DNA of 23,090 nt from Clostridia bacterium (GTDB taxonomy: Bacteria; Bacillota; Clostridia; Oscillospirales; Acutalibacteraceae). The translations under genes and the position numbers were made by a program. This document shows positions 1-6,386 of the stretch, piece by piece (positions within the stretch are counted from its first letter, which is position 1; each line of letters opens with the position of its first letter). Under the pieces are notes generated by a model. It saw only the letters and a list, made by a program, of their open reading frames with translations, was not told the DNA's origin and did no database searches. The DNA lies in assembly GCA_900763035.1 (NCBI GenBank), contig CAAFIS010000256.1, positions 1 through 23,090 of the forward strand, read 5' to 3'.

Positions 1-80
1 CCGACCGATATCTGCCTGTAACGAGAAAAGCACTTGCCCGCGGGCAAGTGCTTTTCTCGTTACAGGCAGATATCGGTCGG
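1..80. repeat. Perfect 80-base palindrome at the window edge
   Basis: Bases 1-40 are the exact reverse complement of bases 41-80, with no mismatch and no spacer. Only the middle part (about 26-55) looks like an ordinary terminator; the outer arms add 25 further perfect pairs on each side. A perfect spacerless palindrome that starts at base 1 is what a fold-back (chimeric) contig end looks like, so the left arm may be an assembly artefact copied from the right arm. A genuine long inverted repeat cannot be excluded from the sequence alone. Confidence 0.9.
30..56. terminator. Rho-independent terminator-like hairpin, possibly bidirectional
   Basis: GCACTTGCC at 30-38 pairs with GGCAAGTGC at 43-51 around a CGCG loop. 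It is followed by TTTT at 52-55 and preceded by AAAA at 26-29, so it could terminate transcription from either side. This would separate the locus from whatever lies upstream. The caveat is that it sits at the centre of the 80-base palindrome: if the left arm is an assembly fold-back, part of the hairpin is not real. Confidence 0.5.
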
Positions 81-166
81 CGAAAAATGGTTGGAGGGAT
101 GAAATATCCATCTCTGATGTGTAAAATATATATCGATCATGCAACAGAGTTGTCCGAATAATATCA

Positions 167-195
167 AATACAATGTACGATGTCAACTGTATAAT
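167..195 (+). promoter_or_regulatory. Candidate sigma-A promoter for the AraC-type regulator gene
   Basis: A perfect TATAAT -10 box lies at 190-195. AATACA, which shares the ACA half of TTGACA, lies 17 bases upstream at 167-172. The surrounding leader (about 81-210) is distinctly AT-rich compared with the rest of the window. Transcription would start near base 202, about 60 bases before the start codon. The heptamer TATCGAT occurs on both sides, at 131-137 and 202-208, and could be a regulator site, but that is weak. The -35 is poor, which fits a promoter needing an activator. Confidence 0.5.
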
Positions 196-262
196 AAATA
201 CTATCGATGGACCGAGGGGCGTGCGTCCCGTCTGTCGACGGCATCACCGAGGAGGAAAAGCC

Positions 263-1138
263 ATGATCTCCAGCCAAAAACGCTTCCATTTCGACAATCG
301 GGATATGCAAAAGCAGCTCGGGCCGTACTGGCTGTACCAAATGGGTGATCTCAACTGCGTGGGGGACTATCATATCGAGCGGCACCGCCAGTTCGTGTAT
401 GAGGTCACCTATGTCGCGGTCGGGATGGGACACATCTGGGTAGATGACCGCGAGTATATCGGCAAAGCCGGAAACGTGTTCATCAACCGGATCGGCGACA
501 TCCACGAGCTGTACGGCGACCGTTCCGGCGAGTTCCGTTATTTTTATCTCGGCTTTGACTTCAAGGACGTGTCCGACCCGGCGATTCGGCGGATCCGGGA
601 GCTGTTCGACGATCCGAAAAATGTGATGGCGGAGTCTGCACCCGGCGTGCAGGAGGCATTTCTGCGGCTGTTCGGCGAGGCGATCCGGCAGGACCGTTTT
701 TCGGAGCTGTTGGTGGAGAGCTATATCAGCGATCTGTTGGTGCATATCCACCGGGCGTTCGATCGGCAGCGGTACGTCGTCTACCAGGCCGAGGAGGGCG
801 GCAGCGAAAAGCTGGTGTACGATCTGATCAATTATATCGATCTTAACGTCGGTCGCTTCAGTCGGCTGACGGAGCTTTGCGCGGTGTTCGGCTACAGTTA
901 TTCCCATTTGGCGAAGCAGTTCACGCGGGTGATGGGGGAATCGCTGCAAAGCTATTTCATGCGGCGGCGCTTCCGCATGGCCGAGGAGCACCTATGCGAG
1001 GGCATGAGCGTAACGGAAGTGGCCGAACGGATGGGCTATCAGTCGGTACACGCGTTCAGCCGGGCGTTCCATAAACAGGTCGGCATGGCACCGTCGGCCT
1101 ACCGCGAGCTGGCGGAAAACGGCCGACAGGAGCTGTGA
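263..1138 (+). CDS. AraC-family transcriptional regulator (cupin sensor plus AraC HTH)
   Basis: Predicted 291-residue cytoplasmic regulator, probably an activator of the downstream carbohydrate genes. An N-terminal AraC-type cupin-like ligand domain covers roughly residues 25-110, with the characteristic run RHRQFVYEVTYV followed by a GNVFINRIGDIHELYG strand-turn motif. The C-terminal double helix-turn-helix covers about 182-287: the first HTH is near 201-225, and the second (SVTEVAERMGYQSVHAFSRAF) near 249-268 is followed by the family signature ending in GMAPSAYR. I chose ATG 263 because GGAGG at 251-255 sits 7 bases upstream; the longer in-frame start at 173 has no ribosome binding site and overlaps the promoter candidate. 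It is the first gene of the co-directional run, and its stop lies 20 bases before the next gene, so it may be co-transcribed with its targets. The inducer is not evident. Confidence 0.93.
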   Translation: MISSQKRFHFDNRDMQKQLGPYWLYQMGDLNCVGDYHIERHRQFVYEVTYVAVGMGHIWVDDREYIGKAGNVFINRIGDIHELYGDRSGEFRYFYLGFDFKDVSDPAIRRIRELFDDPKNVMAESAPGVQEAFLRLFGEAIRQDRFSELLVESYISDLLVHIHRAFDRQRYVVYQAEEGGSEKLVYDLINYIDLNVGRFSRLTELCAVFGYSYSHLAKQFTRVMGESLQSYFMRRRFRMAEEHLCEGMSVTEVAERMGYQSVHAFSRAFHKQVGMAPSAYRELAENGRQEL

Positions 1139-1158
1139 CGGGAGAAAGGGATAGCGCG

Positions 1159-2535
1159 ATGAAAAACCGGCGGTGGGCAGGTCTTGCCCTGACGTGTGCG
1201 CTCTTGCTGCTGCTTGCCGGCTGCGGCGGCCGGCCGGCGGCGGGCATATCGGATCCGACGGGTGGCACACGGAAGACGGTGCCGGCGGCAGAAACGGCAT
1301 CAGCCGATGCGGGCGGCACGAACGGCACACGGCGGACGGAGGACAGAACGATGATCGTCAGCGATACCGAAAAGACCGGCGGGCAGACGCAGGGCGAACG
1401 GCAGAACACGGCGGACGAGCCGACGGCATCCGTAACGACGTCTGCGACGGCCGCACACGTGCCGGAAGACCCGGCCGTGCGGCTGCAAAGGTCGTGCCGG
1501 CTGCTCGGACGCTGCCTGTCCGACAGCCGCAGCGACGCCGTCTGGTTCAGCTTCACGGGCGCGGGGTTCGCGTTGGACTTCACCGGCTGCCGTCTGGAGG
1601 CGCGGCTGACGGCCGATGTCGAATCGGTGCGCGACGCCGACAGGCGTCCGTGGCTGTGCATCTATCTGGATGATGAAGAAACGCCCGCACAGACCGTGTG
1701 CATCGACCGGCGGGAGATGACGGTGACGCTGTTCTCCGCCGACGGTCCGCGGCACGTGCGCATCCGGGCAGTCAAGCGCTCCGAGGCATCGGCAAGCTCG
1801 TTCGGGCTGCGGGAGCTCGTCTGCGACAGCGGCGGCACGATGCGGCCCACACAGCCGTCCGCACGGCGGATCCTGTTCCTCGGCGATTCCTTCACCTGCG
1901 GCTATGGCAACGAGGGTGCTCCCGGCGAGCCGTTCTCCACGGCGACGGAAAACGGCTGCGAGACCTTTGCCGCGCGCACGGCGCGCGCCCTTGCGGCGGA
2001 CACGCAGATGGTCTGCTGGTCGGGGATCGGGGTCTATTCTTCCTACACGACGACGGCGGAGCCGAACCGTACGCTGTGCATGGCCGACCTGTACGCCCGG
2101 CAGGACTACGGCGGCTGCCGCCGCCTGATCCTGCCGCAGCAGGCGGCAGATCCCGCGGGGTTTTCACCGCAGGCGATCGTGATCGACTTAGGGACGAACG
2201 ACGCCTCCTACACCGTCCGCGCGGGCGATGCGGGGCGCAGGCAGTTCATCGCGGCGTACGCCGCCCTGCTCGATACCCTGCGGCGGGATGCTCCGCAGGC
2301 ATGGATCTTCTGCACGCTCGGTCCGCTGACGGAGGAGAGCGGGCGGCTGTTCGCCCTGATCCGGGAACTGACAGACGCACGGCGTGCGGCCGGGGACGCG
2401 CGGATCTGCGCGTTGTCCTTCCCGGCGGCGACGGCCGAGGAGGGGCTGGGGACGGACGATCATCCCTCCCGCAAAACACACGAGCGTATGGCGCTGGCGC
2501 TGACCGAGGAGATCCGCATGCGGCTTTGCCGGTGA
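1159..2535 (+). CDS. CE2-like SGNH carbohydrate esterase, lipoprotein
   Basis: Predicted 458-residue surface lipoprotein that probably removes O-acetyl groups from polysaccharide outside the cell. A lipoprotein signal peptide ends in the lipobox LAGC (C22). A low-complexity T/G/A/D-rich linker follows to about residue 103. Residues about 104-225 fit the N-terminal beta-sandwich of carbohydrate esterase family 2, and about 236-458 is an SGNH hydrolase domain. SGNH blocks seen are GDSFTCGYGNEG with S244, LGTND at 344-348, and DDHP with H435 as the predicted catalytic histidine. The GDS-x-TCGYGNE sequence is what CE2 acetylxylan esterases such as the C-terminal domain of Clostridium thermocellum Cel5C carry. 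ATG 1159 was chosen because GGGAGAAAGGG lies just upstream and the signal peptide starts there; an earlier GTG at 1135 would add eight residues. Acetyl-ester specificity is inferred from the family. Confidence 0.87.
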   Translation: MKNRRWAGLALTCALLLLLAGCGGRPAAGISDPTGGTRKTVPAAETASADAGGTNGTRRTEDRTMIVSDTEKTGGQTQGERQNTADEPTASVTTSATAAHVPEDPAVRLQRSCRLLGRCLSDSRSDAVWFSFTGAGFALDFTGCRLEARLTADVESVRDADRRPWLCIYLDDEETPAQTVCIDRREMTVTLFSADGPRHVRIRAVKRSEASASSFGLRELVCDSGGTMRPTQPSARRILFLGDSFTCGYGNEGAPGEPFSTATENGCETFAARTARALAADTQMVCWSGIGVYSSYTTTAEPNRTLCMADLYARQDYGGCRRLILPQQAADPAGFSPQAIVIDLGTNDASYTVRAGDAGRRQFIAAYAALLDTLRRDAPQAWIFCTLGPLTEESGRLFALIRELTDARRAAGDARICALSFPAATAEEGLGTDDHPSRKTHERMALALTEEIRMRLCR

Positions 2536-2559
2536 CGGCGGGCGATAAAGGCTCGATCC

Positions 2560-2581
2560 GGATACGCAGGACGCCGTATCC
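2560..2581. promoter_or_regulatory. Inverted repeat just upstream of an internal promoter candidate (operator-like)
   Basis: GGATACG at 2560-2566 and CGTATCC at 2575-2581 form a perfect 7-base inverted repeat around an 8-base centre. It ends six bases before the candidate -35 box at 2587, the position expected of an activator site. No T-run follows, so it is not a normal terminator. It could be a regulator site or a small RNA hairpin; the regulator is unknown. Confidence 0.35.
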
Positions 2582-2586
2582 CGTCA

Positions 2587-2615
2587 AATACAGCATTCGG
2601 ACGCGGTGATATACT
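2587..2615 (+). promoter_or_regulatory. Candidate internal promoter in front of the GH127-type gene
   Basis: TATACT at 2610-2615 is preceded by TG one base upstream (extended -10, TGATATACT from 2607). AATACA lies 17 bases upstream at 2587-2592. The nine bases TCAAATACA (2584-2592) are identical to 164-172 in front of the AraC gene, and the distance to the -10 box is the same. It lies in the 110-base gap between the esterase and glycosidase genes, one of the three gaps over 100 bases in the window. It would let the enzyme and transport genes be transcribed separately from the regulator. Confidence 0.45.
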
Positions 2616-2645
2616 CAAAGGGAAGGAAACGGACGGAGGGATCGG

Positions 2646-4454
2646 ATGATACAGGAAAGCTTGCGGCGGCTGCATCTCGGCGGTTATCTCGGCCGGCGGT
2701 TGTTGAACAATGAAAAAGTGTGGCTCGACCGGGTGCTGGAGGACGATCCGGCGCTGTTTACGGTGTTTCGCGAACGGGATACGCAGCCGCGCTGCATCGT
2801 GCCGTGGTTTGGCGAATACCCCGGCAAGTTGCTGACCGGCATGGCGTATTTCTATCGGATGAACGGCAGAAAGGAAACGAAGGCGGCCGGGGACGCGATG
2901 GTCGCGGCGCTTTCGGACGTGCAGGATGCGGACGGCTATCTGGGGCCGCATCCGCGTGCGCAGCGGCTGCACGGGCATATGCATCCGGATGCGGTAAGCG
3001 TATTCGGCTGGTATAACGATCCGCCGCTGTGGGACGTTTGGGGGCATTACCACTGCATCTACGGCCTGCTTGCGTGGTACCGCGCCACAGGCGGGGCGCA
3101 GGCGCTTCACACGGCCTGTCGGGCCGCCGATGCGGTGTGCGATCATTTTCTCGGGAGCGGGAGGTCGTTCTCGTCGGCCGGGGAGGCCGACAAGAACCTG
3201 GCGATCGGCCATGCGCTCGTGTTGCTGTATCGGGAAACGGGACAGCGCCGGTATCTTGAGGCGGCGATCGCCACGGTGGAGGAACAGAAAAAGGACGGCT
3301 GCGGCGGTTGGCTGGACGCGGCGCTGCAGGGGCAGGCATTTTGGCAGATGCCGCTGCACCGCTGGGAGGCGCTGCACGCGATCGAAACGCTGGCTGAGCT
3401 GTATCGGGAGACCGGGGACGAGCGATACGCTCGGGGCTTCACACGGCTTTGGCAGAGCATCCGCGACTTCGACCGGCATAACGACGGCGGGTTTTCTAAC
3501 GGCGAGGGTGCCGTGGGCGATCCGTATCGCCTCGGCGCGGTGGAGACGTGCTGCACCGTGGCGTGGATGGCACTGTGCGTCGATCGCTGGCGCATGGCGC
3601 ACGAGCCTGCCGTGCTCGACGAGTTGGAGCTGTCGTTCTTCAACGCCGCCATGGGCAGCCTGATGCCGGACGACCGGATCTTCACCTATGACGTGCCGAT
3701 GAACGGGCTGCGGCAGGGCGCGGATACCGTGCTCGCTTGGCAGACCGTGGAGGGTGGCCGCGACCTGAGCTGTTGCCAGGCCAACGGCAGCCGCGGGCTG
3801 GGGCAGGTCGTCGAATGGGCGGCCGGCCATCTCGGCGAGGACGTGTTCATCGGTTTTTACGGGCCTTGCCGGATGGAACTGACCGGCCCCGTCGGACAGC
3901 ATCTGACGGTCGAGCAACAGACGGATTACCCGGTCGGCGGGGACGTTCGGATCGTGCTGGAACCGGACGAGCCGCGCCGCTTCACACTGCGGCTGCGGAT
4001 CCCCGGCTGGTCGGCACACACGAAGGTGCGTGTCTGCGGCGGCGAGCCGTGCGCGGCCGAAAGCGGCTTTTTCGCTGTGACGCGGCTGTGGCGGCCCGGC
4101 GATACGGTGGAGCTGCAGCTCGACATGACGCCGCACTTCTGGCCGGGGCGCGAGGAGATGGCGGGCAAGACCTCCGTGTATCACGGCCCGGTGCTGCTCG
4201 TGCTCGATACCGGGGCCTCCGGGGTCGACATAGACACCTGCGTTTTTTCGCGCGCGGCGCTTGAACGGATGACGGTGGAGCCGGGCCGGGACGGCCGCTG
4301 GCTCGCGGCGCATACCGAAGATACGTCCGGAAGATCCGTGACGCTGTGCGCCTTTGCCGACGGCGGCCGCGACGGCGCATGGTACATCTCTTGGCTGACG
4401 GTACAAGATCCCCCGCAGCCGCCGCAAGATCGGCCGCTGTGGGCGGCTCGATGA
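2646..4454 (+). CDS. GH127/DUF1680-type glycoside hydrolase (beta-L-arabinofuranosidase-like)
   Basis: Predicted 602-residue cytoplasmic exo-glycosidase; there is no signal peptide. The N-terminal two-thirds matches the alpha/alpha-barrel of the DUF1680/GH127 family and the C-terminal third is beta-sandwich-like. The metal and catalytic set of GH127 is visible: E300-T-C302 corresponds to the zinc-binding Glu-x-Cys of HypBA1, and C376-C377 to its Cys-Cys pair, of which the first is the nucleophile. E287 in NGEG is the likely acid/base, although the spacing to E300 is 13 residues rather than the 16 of HypBA1. C303 is an extra neighbouring cysteine. Known members release beta-L-arabinofuranose, and at least one releases aceric acid from pectin RG-II, so the exact sugar is open. 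ATG 2646 follows GGAGGG at 2635-2640. An intracellular position implies that it acts on imported oligosaccharides. Confidence 0.88.
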   Translation: MIQESLRRLHLGGYLGRRLLNNEKVWLDRVLEDDPALFTVFRERDTQPRCIVPWFGEYPGKLLTGMAYFYRMNGRKETKAAGDAMVAALSDVQDADGYLGPHPRAQRLHGHMHPDAVSVFGWYNDPPLWDVWGHYHCIYGLLAWYRATGGAQALHTACRAADAVCDHFLGSGRSFSSAGEADKNLAIGHALVLLYRETGQRRYLEAAIATVEEQKKDGCGGWLDAALQGQAFWQMPLHRWEALHAIETLAELYRETGDERYARGFTRLWQSIRDFDRHNDGGFSNGEGAVGDPYRLGAVETCCTVAWMALCVDRWRMAHEPAVLDELELSFFNAAMGSLMPDDRIFTYDVPMNGLRQGADTVLAWQTVEGGRDLSCCQANGSRGLGQVVEWAAGHLGEDVFIGFYGPCRMELTGPVGQHLTVEQQTDYPVGGDVRIVLEPDEPRRFTLRLRIPGWSAHTKVRVCGGEPCAAESGFFAVTRLWRPGDTVELQLDMTPHFWPGREEMAGKTSVYHGPVLLVLDTGASGVDIDTCVFSRAALERMTVEPGRDGRWLAAHTEDTSGRSVTLCAFADGGRDGAWYISWLTVQDPPQPPQDRPLWAAR

Positions 4455-4470
4455 AGAAGGAGGCATCGCC

Positions 4471-5097
4471 GTGAGACAGACGAAAAAGCTGGTGATCGCC
4501 TGCGTGGGTGATAGCATCACTGAGGGCATCGGCGCCTGCCCGATGGATACGTGCAGCTATCCGGCCGTGCTGCAGCAGCTGCTCGGCGACGGCTGCACGG
4601 TGAAGAACTTCGGCGCCAGTGGGATGACGCTGCTGCGCGAGGGTGACTATCCGTATTGTCGGGAGCCGCGCTGCGCGGCGAGCTTCGCCGGTGCGCCGGA
4701 CGTCGTGCTGCTGATGATGGGCACGAACGACGCAAAACCGCAGAATTGGCGCTTTCGCGAGGCGTATTCCGCAGAGCTCACGGAGATGATCCGCCGCTAT
4801 CAGGCGCTGCCGACGCGGCCGCAGGTGTTCGTTTCCACCTGTGCCACGGTGCATCGCCCGCTCGACGGCATCACCGATGCCGTCGTCAGCGGAGAATTGG
4901 CCGATCGGCAGCGGCGTGCGGCGGCCGAGACCGGCTGCGTACTGCTTGAGGTCGGACAGTTCACCCGGCGGCATCCGGAGTGGTCGTGCGACGGAGTGCA
5001 TCCGAACAACGAGGGCTATCGGCAGCTCGCCGCGTTTTTCGCGGCGGCGCTGCGGCAAAGGATCCCCGCTCTGCGCGGCGGGGGAGAACAGGAGTGA
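4471..5097 (+). CDS. Cytoplasmic SGNH/GDSL hydrolase (putative acetyl esterase)
   Basis: Predicted 208-residue single-domain SGNH hydrolase without signal peptide. Block I is VGDSITEG with S15, block III is MGTND at 83-87, and block V is D174-G-V-H177 followed by PN. The probable job is hydrolysis of ester groups, likely O-acetyl, on imported sugars; the substrate is not shown by the sequence. It starts at GTG 4471, with AAGGAGG at 4457-4463 seven bases upstream, and lies 16 bases after the GH127-type gene, so both are likely translated from one message. It is a clear paralogue of the next gene, sharing CVGDS-x-TEGIG, SYPAVLQ-x-LLGD, MxDGITDAVVSG-like LDGITDAVVSG and the AAAET-x-C stretch, but it lacks that gene's export and anchor regions. 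Confidence 0.9.
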   Translation: MRQTKKLVIACVGDSITEGIGACPMDTCSYPAVLQQLLGDGCTVKNFGASGMTLLREGDYPYCREPRCAASFAGAPDVVLLMMGTNDAKPQNWRFREAYSAELTEMIRRYQALPTRPQVFVSTCATVHRPLDGITDAVVSGELADRQRRAAAETGCVLLEVGQFTRRHPEWSCDGVHPNNEGYRQLAAFFAAALRQRIPALRGGGEQE

Positions 5098-5101
5098 GAG
5101 C

Positions 5102-6283
5102 ATGAGCAAGGGCAGAACTTGGTGCGCTCTGCTGCTGACGGCGGCGCTGCTGCTGACGGCGGCCGCGTTGCCGGCCGCAGCGGAGGATGAGGCAGGACGG
5201 ATCGTGATCGCCTGTGTGGGCGACAGCTTGACCGAAGGCATCGGCAGCACGAATGCGGCGGCACGCAGTTATCCGGCGGTGCTGCAAACACTGCTCGGCG
5301 ACCGCTATCGGGTAGTCAACTGCGGGGCGGCGGGGACCACGCTGCTCTCCGACAACGGCGCGCCGTGCTATCGCCGGCAGAGCCGTTTTCGCGACAGCCG
5401 CCAATGCAGCCCGGATGCCGTGATCGTCATGCTGGGGACGAACGATGCGAAGCCGGCCTATCAGGCCTATCACGACCGGTTCGTTGCGCAGATGACAGAT
5501 CTCATCGGTGTGTATCGCGGCCTTTCATCCGCGCCGAAGGTCTATATCGCGACCTCCCCGGCCGTGACGGAGACGCTCGACGGCATCACCGATGCCGTCG
5601 TTTCCGGCAAGATCGTGCCGCTGCAGCGGCAGGCCGCCGCCGAGACCGACTGCCCGGTCATCGATATCAACGCGGCGACAGCAGGGAAAAGCGCCTGGTC
5701 GTTCGACGGGGTGCACCTGACCGATGAAGGCTACCGGCAGATCGCCGCCGTGTTCGCGGATGCTCTGTCGGCCGAGTTCGATCCGGCGATCGTGCGGCAG
5801 GCGGCGCAGCTGATCGATCGGCTGCCGCAAAAGCCGGACGTTTCCGATGCCGACCGTGTGGCGGATATCCGCTTCATCGTCGACAGCTTTACCGCGCGCC
5901 AGAAGGCGCTGCTGACCGCAGAGCAGCTGTCGCGGCTCGCCGCGGCCGAGCAGGCGGTGGCCGCGGCAAAAACGGCACCGACCGCTGCGGCGGGTACGAC
6001 GGCCCCGCCGCAAACGGCTCCGGCTCCGTCGCGCGGCGAAGTGACTGCAGGCCGGGAAACGTCGGCCACGCTGCCGGAAACGACCGCGGCAGGGTCTGTG
6101 CCCACGGCACGACCGTCTGCCGATCCGGACATGACGGCCGCATCGCCCCCGACGTCCTCGGCCGCACAGCCCGAGCCGCACGGCAGCGCCGTCCCGTGGG
6201 CGGCTGCGGGAGCTGCAGTCGTGCTTGCGGCGGCCGGTGCCGGCATTTATCTGTTCATCAAAAAGAAACGCGGCGGCCGGTGA
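5102..6283 (+). CDS. Exported, membrane-anchored SGNH/GDSL hydrolase
   Basis: Predicted 393-residue cell-surface esterase. Order: signal peptide about 1-27; SGNH domain about 33-226 with S42 in GDSLTEG, LGTND at 111-115 and D202-G-V-H205; a small helical module about 231-287 of the type common in clostridial surface proteins (IDRLPQ, then a segment with LTAEQLSRLAAAEQAV); a long T/A/P/S-rich linker to about 362; a transmembrane helix about 364-386; and a positively charged tail KKKRGGR. The enzyme domain would therefore be held outside the membrane on a flexible stalk. ATG 5102 follows AGGAG at 5090-5094 and is 4 bases after the previous stop, implying translational coupling. The longer reading frame starting at 4841 is rejected because it overlaps the previous gene and would hide the signal peptide. 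A hairpin spans its stop codon. The substrate is inferred to be an acetylated glycan. Confidence 0.9.
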   Translation: MSKGRTWCALLLTAALLLTAAALPAAAEDEAGRIVIACVGDSLTEGIGSTNAAARSYPAVLQTLLGDRYRVVNCGAAGTTLLSDNGAPCYRRQSRFRDSRQCSPDAVIVMLGTNDAKPAYQAYHDRFVAQMTDLIGVYRGLSSAPKVYIATSPAVTETLDGITDAVVSGKIVPLQRQAAAETDCPVIDINAATAGKSAWSFDGVHLTDEGYRQIAAVFADALSAEFDPAIVRQAAQLIDRLPQKPDVSDADRVADIRFIVDSFTARQKALLTAEQLSRLAAAEQAVAAAKTAPTAAAGTTAPPQTAPAPSRGEVTAGRETSATLPETTAAGSVPTARPSADPDMTAASPPTSSAAQPEPHGSAVPWAAAGAAVVLAAAGAGIYLFIKKKRGGR

Positions 6284-6296
6284 CGGCCGGCCGCCG
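6271..6296 (+). promoter_or_regulatory. Strong RNA hairpin spanning the stop codon of the surface esterase gene
   Basis: CGGCGGCCGG at 6271-6280 pairs perfectly with CCGGCCGCCG at 6287-6296 around the six-base loop TGACGG, which holds the stop codon. All stem pairs are G-C. No T-run follows, so it is not a classical terminator. It sits at the start of a 103-base gap before the large repeat protein and could protect the 3' end of processed upstream mRNA or cause partial attenuation. I see no convincing promoter in the rest of the gap. Confidence 0.5.
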
Positions 6297-6386
6297 GACA
6301 GAAGGGAGGAGAACGGAAAGAGAAGAGAACGGTACCCGGTGACAGTCAGCTTTTCCGAAAATGAAAAAAGGAAGGGATCGACAGAG

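Noticed and set aside
131..208. Direct repeats of TATCGAT at 131-137 and 202-208 as regulator sites
   Set aside because: Only seven bases long, in an AT-rich leader, 71 bases apart, and not repeated before the second promoter candidate. Chance is a good explanation.
139..348. 69-codon plus-strand open frame over the leader and regulator start
   Set aside because: It lies in a different frame from the AraC-type gene, overlaps both the promoter candidate and the regulator's ribosome site, has no ribosome site of its own and no recognisable product.
2560..2581. The inverted repeat as a Rho-independent terminator of the esterase gene
   Set aside because: The stem is only seven pairs with an eight-base loop, and the following bases (CGTCAAATAC) contain no T-run.
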